Counted from the stretch's first letter, positions 16,204-23,306 are shown. The stretch: DNA of 23,306 nt from JBBAEA01 sp041656175 (GCA_041656175.1 JBBAEA010000045.1:1-23306), one strand, 5' to 3'. Program-made: numbers and translations. Notes: generated from the sequence alone by a model not told the origin.

Positions 16204-16235
16204 AAAAAAAAAAGCCCCGCAAATACGGAGCTTTT
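16204..16235 (-). terminator. Rho-independent terminator of rpsD
   Basis: On the minus strand, AAAAGCTCCG-TATTT-GCGGGGCTTT (one G-U pair) is followed by a run of T. It lies about 25 bases after the rpsD stop codon. Confidence 0.82.
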
Positions 16236-16260
16236 AAAACATAGTGCATGAACCTACGTA

Positions 16261-16878
16261 CTAGATCATCTGTGAGTAGAACTCAATGATGAGGTTTTCT
16301 TGTACTTCGAGGGGGATGTCTTCGCGATCAGGCGAATTTGTCATCTTAGCCGTTAATTTATCGGCATCCCAATTGAGGTATGCAGGTCTGATGAGGGTTG
16401 GTGTAGCGATCGACTCGTTGATAACGGCGATCTTTTTACTTTTTTCGCGCAAACCCACAACATCGTCAGCCGTTACTTGGAAGCTGGGGATATCGACCTT
16501 ACGGCCGTTGACCGTGATATGGCCATGGTTTACCAGCTGTCTTGCGGCGGGAATAGTGGGAGCGTAGCCAGCACGAAAAACAACGTTATCCAAGCGACTT
16601 TCGAGCAGTTGCAATAGACGCAAACCCGTATCGATCTTGCTGCTTGTGGCTCGTTTGATATAGAGCCTAAATTGTTTTTCGCTCAAGCCATAGTTTAAGC
16701 GCAGCTTTTGTTTCTCCGCTAGGCGCAGGCCGTAGTCACTCAATTTCCTGCGATGACCTTGCTTGCCGTGTTGACCTGGGGGAGTTGGGCGCTTAGTCAT
16801 GCTGAGTCTAGTTAGACCAGGAAGTTGTTGACCAAAACGACGAAGAACCTTTAAACGCGGGCCAGTGTAGCGACTCAT
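16261..16878 (-). CDS. rpsD: 30S ribosomal protein S4, cysteine-free type
   Basis: S4 is a primary 16S rRNA binder that starts small-subunit assembly. The 205-residue protein begins MSRYTGPRLKVLRRFG, with PPGQHGK, LSDYGLRLAEKQKLRLNYGL and the S4 RNA-binding domain (about 94-158, SRLDNVVFRAGYAPTIPAAR then QLVNHGHITVNGRKVDIPS). There is no cysteine at all, so this is the zinc-free form; the zinc form has four N-terminal cysteines. It stands alone rather than in the alpha operon with rpsM, rpsK and rpoA, so it may be a second copy used when zinc is short, or the only S4. AAAGGAGAGG nine bases before ATG 16878 fixes the start; an in-frame upstream ATG (16914) has no such site. Confidence 0.96.
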   Translation of the reverse strand: MSRYTGPRLKVLRRFGQQLPGLTRLSMTKRPTPPGQHGKQGHRRKLSDYGLRLAEKQKLRLNYGLSEKQFRLYIKRATSSKIDTGLRLLQLLESRLDNVVFRAGYAPTIPAARQLVNHGHITVNGRKVDIPSFQVTADDVVGLREKSKKIAVINESIATPTLIRPAYLNWDADKLTAKMTNSPDREDIPLEVQENLIIEFYSQMI

Positions 16879-17014
16879 TGTCGAGGCCTCTCCTTTATCA
16901 AGAGTATAGAACAAAACACAACAACGTGTGTAAACTTAAAACATTCGAGCAATAAGCTCTGGCAAATTCAGGCTAGAACGCAAATTTATCTGCGAGCCCT
17001 AACCGAGCGCTAAG

Positions 17015-17043
17015 GCTATACACAGTGAAAGCGACGTTGTCAA
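17015..17043 (-). promoter_or_regulatory. Strong sigma70-type promoter of rpsD
   Basis: On the minus strand, TTGACA (17043-17038), exactly 17 nt, TATAGC (17020-17015). It lies right after the cdnL terminator, so rpsD is transcribed independently with a leader of about 130 nt. Confidence 0.8.
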
Positions 17044-17078
17044 GAAAAGAAAAACGCCCGTTATAAAATAACGGGCGT
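17042..17078 (-). terminator. Rho-independent terminator of the cdnL gene
   Basis: On the minus strand, a perfect 10-bp stem ACGCCCGTTA/TAACGGGCGT with a 5-nt loop is followed by TTTTTCTTTTC. It begins about 20 bases after the cdnL stop codon and runs into the -35 box of rpsD. Confidence 0.85.
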
Positions 17079-17099
17079 AAAGCCATAAAATAGCTTAAA

Positions 17100-17672
17100 T
17101 TAAGCTTCTGGTTCCGCAAACATTGCGCGGATTTCAACCTCTAGCTCATCGGGTTCGCGCTGAAGCGAAATCGAAAGCTCCTGCACAAGTAATGCGATCG
17201 CGGTATCAAACAATCGGCGCTGCCCGAACGACAAATCCTTCACACTCTTTAAGTGGAAGAGCTCTCGTAGCACATCTGCGACATCTTGCAAACACGAGCT
17301 ACTCAGTTTGTCGAGCAAAATGCGCTGTCGCTTCGTCCAAGGCACGGACTTCGAGGGCGCGGGTGGCTCTTTTAGTGAAGCAATAATACGATTGGATTCC
17401 GCCACGCTAACGATGGGACGCAACGCCCCCTTCTCCGCCTTCGTTGTAGGAATCAAAACGCGCCGAGGTGACTGCATTAGCTCTAGCACGTAAACTTCTA
17501 CACCAGGCCCAAAAAGCTCATTCGACTCAATTGATACTATTTTACCTACACCGTGACTCGGGTAGACAACGCGCTCTCCAACTTGCCACCGCATCAGATC
17601 ATCATGCATAGTAGACGCCTTAGACAAATCCCCAGCGCTCGCTATTTCTTTAACCTTCTTCGCTTGTAGCAT
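17100..17672 (-). CDS. cdnL: CarD/CdnL-type RNA polymerase-binding regulator
   Basis: The 190-residue protein carries the CarD/CdnL/TRCF N-terminal domain that binds the RNA polymerase beta subunit (about 28-85: RWQVGERVVYPSHGVGKIVS, then EVYVLELMQSPRRVLIPTTK). The helical C-terminal half (about 115-180, RQRILLDKLSSSCLQDVADV and DLSFGQRRLFDTAIALLVQE) is typical of CdnL. Such proteins stabilise open complexes at rRNA and other growth promoters. It lacks the HMGA-like tail of Myxococcus CarD, hence CdnL. The start at 17672 has ATAAGGAGA six bases upstream; the longer frame to 17786 has no such site. The N-terminal ~27 residues before the domain are longer than in usual CdnL. Confidence 0.92.
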   Translation of the reverse strand: MLQAKKVKEIASAGDLSKASTMHDDLMRWQVGERVVYPSHGVGKIVSIESNELFGPGVEVYVLELMQSPRRVLIPTTKAEKGALRPIVSVAESNRIIASLKEPPAPSKSVPWTKRQRILLDKLSSSCLQDVADVLRELFHLKSVKDLSFGQRRLFDTAIALLVQELSISLQREPDELEVEIRAMFAEPEA

Positions 17673-17845
17673 ACCTATTCTCCTTATCGCAAGCCGCTTA
17701 ACACAATTAAGCTGCTCTCTACAGCTCAACCTCGTTAAGTTACTTTTTATTTCCCCTAATCGGACTCCAACGGCGACATATCCCACGTTGACCTAAATGG
17801 TGGGTAAGTACACCACATCCGCTTACATCCCCTCAACCCAACAAC

Positions 17846-17854
17846 ATTATAACA
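17846..17854 (-). promoter_or_regulatory. Possible extended -10 promoter of the cdnL gene
   Basis: On the minus strand, TGT-TATAAT (17854-17846) is a consensus extended -10 box. No good -35 is seen. It would give a leader of about 165 nt. Confidence 0.45.
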
Positions 17855-17988
17855 CTATAAAGAAAAAAATCCAGATTTATTAGAAATATTCTTCTCTTTT
17901 ATATAACTCTTTAGTGCTCCAGCGATTGCTTCTGCTATGGCGCTTCTCTAGGAATGCTCTCATTAATGCGGTCTTTTTGCTTTTTATT

Positions 17989-18044
17989 TTTGTGGGGAAA
18001 GTTTTTTCCCTACGCGTTTGTGGGGAAAGTTTTTTCCCTACGCG
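17989..18044. repeat. Perfect 28-bp tandem duplication
   Basis: Units 17989-18016 and 18017-18044 are identical. Each contains GGGGAAAGTTTTTTCCC, itself a partial inverted repeat, followed by TACGCG. The TACGCG end resembles the GTAGGGGG-side sequence of the long palindromes. Confidence 0.85.
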
Positions 18045-18053
18045 CAAGCTGCC

Positions 18054-18158
18054 CTAAGGAAACTCTGATTTATTTTTGGGGCTAGCGCCCTTAGAACCCG
18101 TCCTATGTCTAAGATATTGATTTTTTAACTTTATTTTGAAAGAGCTCCTGACCTTCTC
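18054..18158 (+). repeat. Dispersed mosaic intergenic repeat, copy 4
   Basis: The head CTAAGGAAACTCTGATT is followed by GGGGCTAGCGCCCTTAGAAC, then TATGTCTAAGATATTGATTT, ACTTTATTTTGAAAGAGCTC and CTGACC. It is closest to copy 1 in the core and to copy 2 in the head. Confidence 0.75.
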
Positions 18159-18213
18159 TCGTTTACGCTAGCGGTGTTTTGCTTGCTTTTAGCATTGTTG
18201 AGTGCTTCTTTTT

Positions 18214-18362
18214 GGGGGGTAGCGCAAGATCACCCGAGAGAGCGCTGCCTGAGCGAATTTTATGCGATGGATGCGCGAATTGAGCGCATACATCGCATAA
18301 AATAACACGCGAAGCCAGCGATCGCGAGGGAAGCTTGCGCGTAGGGGGGCGATAAGCCCCCC
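18214..18362 (+). repeat. Long palindromic intergenic element, copy C (~149 bp)
   Basis: The left end is GGGGGGTAGCGCAAG. The right end is CTTGCGCGTAGGGGGG followed by the terminal hairpin GGGGGG-CGATAAG-CCCCCC. Paired blocks are GCGCAAG/CTTGCGC (18222-18228 with 18334-18340), CGCTG/CAGCG (18243-18247 with 18316-18320), and a ~20-bp inner stem ATTTTATGCGATGGATGCGC against GCGCATACATCGCATAAAAT (one mismatch) around a short loop near 18277-18284. Same orientation as copy A. Confidence 0.87.
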
Positions 18363-18403
18363 GCAAAAACATAGCGCTCTTTTCCGCTCAACGACTTTTC
18401 CTC

Positions 18404-18432
18404 TTGACGATTGGACTTTTTTATGTTATCAT
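18404..18432 (+). promoter_or_regulatory. Probable promoter of the peptidoglycan hydrolase gene
   Basis: TTGACG (18404-18409), 17-nt spacer, TATCAT (18427-18432). The sequence around the -10, TGTTATCATTAATATAGG, nearly repeats the one before tmk at 10268-10287. Confidence 0.65.
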
Positions 18433-18507
18433 TAATATAGGAAATTGTATGCGCGCCTAACCGTCAATTTTAACGGTAGGGCTGTACAACAAGTAAAGGA
18501 GAGAGCG

Positions 18508-21081
18508 ATGTCACAGAACAGTCAACGATCCTCGTTAGCCTCATCACACGTTGATTTTGGGAACCACAATAGTGGAGCGCGACCTGGCGGGGTTAAAAAG
18601 ATTACCATCCATCACATGGCGGGGAACATGGGGGCAAGCGCCTGTGCTAACTATCACAAGGGAGTGAAGGCTAGCGCAAACTACTACATCGGCAGTGGCG
18701 GTGAAATCTGCTCGGGTGTAGCCGAGAACCGCAGACCTTGGACATCTAGCAGCAAGGCAAATGATGACCAGGCCATCACCTTTGAAGTCGCAAACAACGC
18801 GGGAGCGCCACATTGGCCAGTGTCGGATGCCGCTTACAGATCTACCATTGCGCTGTGCAAGGATATTTGCTCGCGCTACGGTATTTCGCCCACATACACA
18901 GGAGATTCAGGCGGCACTTTAACCACACACAACATGTTTGCAGCCACAGCCTGCCCTGGACCTTGGTTTATGAACAAATTCAAATCCGGGCAGCTCGAAA
19001 AAGACATCCGAAATGGCTCGCCGCAAATACAAGACCCCCCGCAAAACAACGCAGGCAGTTCAAATGGAGGGACGGCGAGTAGCGGTGGGCGAACTTACGT
19101 TGTTAAGAGCGGAGACACGCTCAGCAGCATTGCAAGCAGGTTTAACGTAGCAGGCGGATACAAAGCACTGGCAAGCTACAACGGTATCAGCAACCCTAAC
19201 CTTATCCGCGTTGGCCAAAACATTAAGATCCCAGGCTCTGGAGCTAACAATAACGCGCCTAAGGAGCAAGCCAAAGAACAACCCAAAGAACAAGCCAAAG
19301 AGCAGCCAAAAGACAACGCAAACGCTGCGGCTTTGGCTGCTGCCGAAGCCAAATTAGCCGCCTACCCTGGTGGTAGGTTGCCGCCAGGAGAATTTGTTGA
19401 GCTCTTTGGACCAGTTATTCGCGAGGATAACAGGGCATCGGGCGTACCGGCTTCAGTCAGCTTGGCACAAGCAGCTCTAGAGACGGGTTGGGGCGGGAGC
19501 AGCATTGGAGCTGCAAAGAATTTATTTGGCATCAAAGGTACGGGACCTGCAGGTACAACCCAAAGCTTGACCCAAGAATGGGAGGGTGGAAGGTTTATCA
19601 CCATTACCGCGGGGTTTAGGAAATATAACACATGGCTAGAGTCGATTAAGGATCACAGCGACCTCTTGACGAAGAATACCAGATACCGCAACGCGTTTAA
19701 CTACATGGACGACCCTAATCAGTTTGCTCGCGAAATTCATAAGGCTGGCTACGCCACAGACCCCAAATACGCGGAAAAACTCATTAACATCATGCAGACC
19801 CACAATATGTTTAAGTGGAACGTCGCCAAGGGAGCAAGCTCTACTAATGAACAGGCGCCAAGCCAAAATACACAAGCCCCTAGCTCTGGAAACCAGAGCA
19901 ACTCTAATCAAAACTCAAGCCAAGGCTCTGGATTGCAAGGCCTGCTGGCTTCAAACCCCAGCGTGCGCACAAACCAAGATCTCATCAACCTTTTTTATCG
20001 CATGGGTGGAAATAACTTCAACGGCGCAGCTGCACAGGCTAAGAAATATGGCGTGGACATTAACGCACTCGTGGCAAACCGCTCTGGCTTGGTAAACCGA
20101 AGCGCGCCCCAAAGCAACGGTGGCGAGGCTATCGCCGTTGGTTCCCGCGTCAAGATTACTGGCAGCACCTATGCCACTGGCCAAAGCATTCCCGCGTGGG
20201 TCAAAAACCAAAGCCATGTCGTTAGCGAGATCAGCGGTTCTAGGGCACTTTTGGGACGTGACGGCGGAATCTGTAGTTGGGTATACTTAAAAGATCTCGC
20301 AGGCGGCTCTGCTTCATCCAATACCAATGCGGCGCCTTCGCAAGCTCCTAGCCAGACCCCCTTACAGCAACTCTTGTCATCGAACCCTAGCGTTCGTACA
20401 AACCAAGATCTCATCAACCTTTTCTACCGCTTGGGTGGAAATAACTTTAATGGCGCTGCTGCTCAAGCTCGTAAATATGGGGTTGACATCAATGCTCTCG
20501 TGGCAAATCGAAGTGCTTTAGTAGGAAAAGCTAGCGCCAATACTACGGCTCCTAGCAATACGCCTACTCCATCGCCTAACCCCACAGTAAGTGGAAAAGC
20601 CGGTGACGTCATTAATAAAGCGCGAAGCTTCGTTAGAAACCCGCACCACCCCTACTTCTGGGCTGGCAAAGGAAAAATCATCACCCAATCCTACCTCAAC
20701 GCTGTTCGACAGGATAAAGGCGCACATTGGTATGATGGTTCTAAAGGACCCGAGTCGCGAATCACCGCCACTCACCTAAATGGCCAATACCGCGCTTTTG
20801 ACTGCTCTGGACTGTGTTGTTGGACCTACAAAACTGTACTCGGTTTGGATATCTCAGAAGGACACGGTTGGCGCCCAAGAGCGGATCGCGCTAAGAGGAT
20901 ACTGCGAGGCGCCGAGATTAAAGAAGCGAATCTGCAAATAGGCGACGTCATCGAGTCTCCGAATCACTATGTTATGTATCGCGGGGGCGGTATGGCCGTA
21001 GAATCTTGCCTAAGCGGGGGCTTGGCAGATAAATATCGCTGGGATCGCAATGGTGCAAACGTGGTATATCGCTACTTATAA
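18508..21081 (+). CDS. Multidomain peptidoglycan hydrolase: amidase, LysM, glucosaminidase, SH3-like, NlpC/P60
   Basis: The 857-residue protein has three predicted catalytic domains. Residues 14-165 form an Amidase_2/T7-lysozyme-type amidase (ITIHHMAG, H35; LTTHNMFAATACPGP, H141 and C149). Residues 196-242 are a LysM peptidoglycan-binding motif (TYVVKSGDTLSSIASRF). A (KEQA/KEQP) spacer follows, then a FlgJ-type glucosaminidase (about 285-445; SLAQAALETGWG, E325; AKNLFGIKG). A ~50-residue module occurs twice (about 476-527 and 619-670), flanking an SH3-like segment (about 540-600, GSRVKITGSTYATGQSIPAW). The C-terminus is NlpC/P60-like (FDCSGLCCW, C766; SPNHYVMY, H820). There is no signal peptide or membrane helix. 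The modules recall phage and Gram-positive lysins. AAAGGAGA five bases before ATG 18508 fixes the start; the longer frame from 18445 has no such site. It sits alone between its own promoter and terminator. Confidence 0.9.
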   Translation: MSQNSQRSSLASSHVDFGNHNSGARPGGVKKITIHHMAGNMGASACANYHKGVKASANYYIGSGGEICSGVAENRRPWTSSSKANDDQAITFEVANNAGAPHWPVSDAAYRSTIALCKDICSRYGISPTYTGDSGGTLTTHNMFAATACPGPWFMNKFKSGQLEKDIRNGSPQIQDPPQNNAGSSNGGTASSGGRTYVVKSGDTLSSIASRFNVAGGYKALASYNGISNPNLIRVGQNIKIPGSGANNNAPKEQAKEQPKEQAKEQPKDNANAAALAAAEAKLAAYPGGRLPPGEFVELFGPVIREDNRASGVPASVSLAQAALETGWGGSSIGAAKNLFGIKGTGPAGTTQSLTQEWEGGRFITITAGFRKYNTWLESIKDHSDLLTKNTRYRNAFNYMDDPNQFAREIHKAGYATDPKYAEKLINIMQTHNMFKWNVAKGASSTNEQAPSQNTQAPSSGNQSNSNQNSSQGSGLQGLLASNPSVRTNQDLINLFYRMGGNNFNGAAAQAKKYGVDINALVANRSGLVNRSAPQSNGGEAIAVGSRVKITGSTYATGQSIPAWVKNQSHVVSEISGSRALLGRDGGICSWVYLKDLAGGSASSNTNAAPSQAPSQTPLQQLLSSNPSVRTNQDLINLFYRLGGNNFNGAAAQARKYGVDINALVANRSALVGKASANTTAPSNTPTPSPNPTVSGKAGDVINKARSFVRNPHHPYFWAGKGKIITQSYLNAVRQDKGAHWYDGSKGPESRITATHLNGQYRAFDCSGLCCWTYKTVLGLDISEGHGWRPRADRAKRILRGAEIKEANLQIGDVIESPNHYVMYRGGGMAVESCLSGGLADKYRWDRNGANVVYRYL

Positions 21082-21096
21082 GACACACCCCCTAAA

Positions 21097-21133
21097 GAAA
21101 AAGGGCAAGCAAAGCTTGCCCTTTTTCTTTTTT
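21097..21133 (+). terminator. Rho-independent terminator of the hydrolase gene
   Basis: A perfect 14-bp stem GAAAAAGGGCAAGC with its complement, loop AAA, then a T-rich run (CTTTTTT). It starts 15 bases after the stop codon. Confidence 0.92.
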
Positions 21134-21182
21134 AACGCGTTTTGCTAAACTTTGGCTTTAACGCGCGCTTGGGCGTGTTATC

Positions 21183-21320
21183 CCTAAAGATACTCTGATT
21201 AATCTGAAAATAGTCAAAAAAGAGCTCGCGAAAGTAAGGAAGGCTATCCTAGCTAGTTTGAACTCAGTCAAAAAATCGAAAGATACTTTTGTTCGCAAGT
21301 TTGATGCGCAATCAAGTTTT
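21183..21320 (+). repeat. ~140-bp dispersed repeat, plus-oriented copy
   Basis: It starts CCTAAAGATACTCTGATT, a head shared with the mosaic repeats, then AATCTGAAAATAGTCAAAAA and onward, matching the minus strand of 14951-15091. Similarity ends near GATGCGCAATCAAGTTTT. Confidence 0.75.
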
Positions 21321-21340
21321 ATTGTTGTGAACAACAATAA
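21319..21340. repeat. Perfect 9-bp hairpin beside the IS
   Basis: TTATTGTTG-TGAA-CAACAATAA. It lies between the dispersed repeat and the duplicated IS end. No T-run follows in either direction. Confidence 0.5.
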
Positions 21341-21347
21341 TAACACA

Positions 21348-21568
21348 CCCGACTTTGTCAGTAGAGCTCAGGAAAGCTATATACTACGTAGAGTTCCCCC
21401 AAAACGGGGCACTACGGGAGAGTTTATTTTATTCTTTTGACCTGAGCCCTGTATTTTCCCGACTTTGTCAGTAGAGCTCAGGAAAGCTATATATTACGTA
21501 GAGTTCCCCCAAAAATGGGGCACTACGGGAGAGTTTATTTTATTCTTTTGACCTGAGCCCTGTATTTT
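21348..21568. repeat. Tandem duplication of ~110 bp at the left IS end
   Basis: Unit 1 (21348-21457) and unit 2 (21458-21568) differ at only a few bases (ATACTACG versus ATATTACG; AAAACGGGG versus AAAAATGGGG). Each unit holds about 40 bp of flank, the candidate IS end GTAGAGTTCCCCC, GGGGCACTACGGGAG, and the last ~11 codons of the transposase frame. Unit 1 is therefore the remnant of a second IS copy or of an imprecise rearrangement. Confidence 0.85.
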
Positions 21569-23202
21569 ATGCCAAAGGCTTTGCAAATCTTAATTTGGTT
21601 GCCAGTTCTGTGAGATGGCAGGAGGTATTCTCTTCTAGTCGAATTGTCTCTGAGTATACTTGCTTGCATGTGCAATAGCTCGTTGTTGAGCTCTTGCAAA
21701 CTGAGTTTAAGTTTCGAGATGACATTGAGCTGGTAGAGTGCATATTTAGCGAGGCTATAGGCAACGAAACAAATACAGATGTGAGCGTGAATTCTCTGCT
21801 CGGTCCAGTGATAGATTGGCCGCATTCTGAGCTTGTGTTTATTTACCCTGAAGGCTTCCTCAATTTGCCACAGCCCTCGGTATCGTGTCAAAATTTCGCT
21901 TGCGTCTTCTTGCGTCACATTCGTTATTACGCCATGCAAGCCATCCCATAAAGCATCTTGTGCAATTTTCTCTTCATCTATAGTAACATCGTCTGTCTCA
22001 TTAAGCTTAAGATATTCGGATGAACCTCACTTTGTGACGATTGACTTGATAGATATTGTTTTCGCTTTCTTAGCTTTTTTGAGAAGACGGGTCACGAGGC
22101 GTTCTCTGTCTTTTGCATCTTTTAGCGCTCTTTTTTTGCTGTAACTAACGATAAGTCGCCTATCTTCATAGACATACTCTTTGCACCAGTGCTGCTCATT
22201 GCATACTTTTTCGGGGTGAAATTCGTCGCTTAGAAGCTGCTTTTGGAAGCTCTTTTTCAACGACTTGAGTTTGCATGCAACAATGTAAGAAATCCCATTG
22301 GCTTCCATTAACGCTAAGTTTTCTTTGCAGAACATCGCGCGATCTGCAACCAATGTCACATGAGAGATCTTGAGCTTGTCACGAAGTGTGTCTACCGCCG
22401 TTAATAAGGTATTCGTTTCGGATGTGTTGCCTGGAAATAAAAAATAACTAATCGGAAGACCATATTGCGTCGTCACTAATGCAAGTATTACTTGCACTTC
22501 TTTGAATGTATTGTCTTTGCTGTAACCTAGCTTGCGCAAACTGTCACTTTCAAAACTCTCAAAATACAGTGTGGTTACATCAAAAAAAACAACATCCACT
22601 GACTGCGAAAATAAATCTAGGGTGTTTCGTGCTACTTGACTCTTAATCCGTTCTTCTTGCTTGGATACATGCTCCATTACTCGATAAAGCTTGTTTATAT
22701 CAATGCTTATGCCAAAATCTTGCTCTAAATATAACGCTATCCTTCGTTTACTATCGGGGTTTGCAAGACGAGCTAAAACTAAGTTTTTTAATATAAAGTT
22801 CCAATCTTGATCCTTACGCGTCCCTGATAAAATGTTTCCAAAGCCTAGATTATCATACAAATTTCCATAAACATCATGAATCCCAGTTATGATACGTTGC
22901 TCTTCTGTCATTGATTTGACTGAGATGCTCTCGCCCTCTTCCAGCTCTATACTCTTGAGCTTAGCGGTTTGGTGAATCTTTTCAGGCGCTTCAAAGGGAA
23001 GGATCTTTTGTCGGTCACCCTCACGTTTGAGTCGCAAAATAAACGCTTCCGCTATACGTTTGTATTCTGCGATCTCCTCTTCAGTCGTTGCCATGCCGAA
23101 ATGGCGCACAATCTTTTACTGAACTTGATTCCCTTTGCGCACCGAATCAACCACTTGGATGGCCACTTTATCGTTGTTTTTCTTCTTAACTCTTACAAAC
23201 AT
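21535..23202 (-). pseudogene. IS1634-type DDE transposase interrupted by two in-frame stop codons
   Basis: One continuous frame of 556 codons runs from ATG at 23202 (AAGGAGAT eight bases upstream) to TAA at 21535. It has no indel but two internal stops: TAA at codon 29 (23118-23116, context GNQVQ-stop-KIVRHFG) and TGA at codon 392 (22029-22027, context SIVTK-stop-GSSEYLK). N-terminal MFVRVKKKN and the middle and C-terminal parts are typical of IS1634 transposases. Catalytic residues are kept: D208 in VVFFDVTTLYFES, D287 in LVADRAMF and E448 in YRGLWQIEEAFRVNK. Both stops are one C-to-T change from a sense codon (CAA, CGA), as expected for recent decay. The longest intact piece (23109-22027) would lack the third catalytic residue. 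Confidence 0.88.
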
Positions 23203-23227
23203 GCCTATATCTCCTTCCCCCAACGTA

Positions 23228-23257
23228 GACATAGCATAGTCATAATCTTTTTGTCAA
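23228..23257 (-). promoter_or_regulatory. Possible transposase promoter
   Basis: On the minus strand, a consensus -35 TTGACA (23257-23252), 18 nt, then a weak -10 TATGTC (23233-23228). Confidence 0.4.
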
Positions 23258-23306
23258 CATATTGTTTATCTGGGGCACTACATTTCGGGCTTAAATTACC
23301 CTCTAC

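Larger units (their letters stand above)
17673..18507. other. Gene-free divergent region between cdnL and the hydrolase gene
   Basis: It contains the cdnL leader and possible promoter (17673-17854), an AT-rich stretch, a 28-bp tandem duplication (17989-18044) and mosaic repeat copy 4 (18054-18158). Long palindrome copy C (18214-18362) and the hydrolase promoter (18404-18432) follow. No gene is supported inside it. Confidence 0.65.
21082..21534. other. Gene-free region: terminator, repeat and IS end
   Basis: It contains the hydrolase terminator (21097-21133), the plus-oriented ~140-bp repeat (21183-21320), a hairpin (21319-21340) and the tandemly duplicated left end of the insertion sequence (from 21348). 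Short open frames on both strands here follow the repeat and are not called. Confidence 0.65.
21498..23306 (-). mobile_element. IS1634-family insertion sequence (IS4 superfamily), inactive
   Basis: Candidate ends are GTAGAGTTCCCCC on the left (21498, also 21388 in the duplicated unit) and, read inward on the minus strand, GTAGAGGG at the window's right edge (23306-23299). GGGGCACTAC also occurs near both ends (21517-21526, 23272-23281) but in the same orientation. The resulting ~1.8 kb fits the family. Target duplications cannot be checked because the right flank lies outside the window. Confidence 0.6.

Noticed and set aside
22027..22029. TGA within the transposase as evidence of a reassigned genetic code
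   Set aside because: The same frame also has an in-frame TAA at codon 29, and no other gene in the window has internal TGA, so decay of the transposase is the simpler reading.

Overview
The window suggests a diderm (Gram-negative) bacterium of intermediate base composition. Pointers are a TonB-dependent outer-membrane receptor, lipobox proteins, a stand-alone CarD/CdnL regulator, a receiver-plus-coiled-coil protein, and a J-protein fused to a small N-terminal domain next to an Hsp70. Together these recall Myxococcota/Bradymonadota (old Deltaproteobacteria). That placement is inference from gene content only.

Layout. 1-200: 3' end of an unrecognised gene. 600-4754 (+): a pseudo-receiver/coiled-coil protein and a large lipoprotein of the 5'-nucleotidase family whose metal site is partly lost. 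5053-8054 (+): a TonB-dependent receptor followed closely by a J-domain protein. 8264-10063 (+): an Hsp70. 10301-14012 (+): thymidylate kinase, a DUF58 protein and a BatA-like membrane VWA protein. 14398-14889 (+): an unrecognised 163-aa protein. 15549-16076 (+): a small lipoprotein. 16261-17672 (-): cysteine-free ribosomal protein S4 and CdnL. 18508-21081 (+): an 857-aa peptidoglycan hydrolase with three catalytic domains and no signal peptide. 21348-23306: an IS1634-type element whose transposase (-) is broken by two in-frame stops, with a tandemly duplicated end.

The spaces between genes hold much of the unusual content. Three copies of a ~148-bp long palindrome (4821-4965, 10094-10241, 18214-18362) keep their pairing although their arm sequences differ. 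A second, mosaic repeat family starts with a shared head, often carries a GGGGC-N-GCCCC hairpin, and continues into an AT-rich tail (303, 8051, 15087, 18054). A third repeat, ~140 bp, occurs once in each orientation (14951-15091, 21183-21320). Shorter tandem copies are also present. No CRISPR array, tRNA or rRNA was seen.

The gene content is mainly cell envelope, chaperones and growth control. No single known multi-gene system is present. The best candidates for something undescribed are the covarying palindrome family, the signal-less triple-domain cell-wall hydrolase with its internal duplication, and the consecutive pair of degenerate signalling and enzyme domains at 600-4754.
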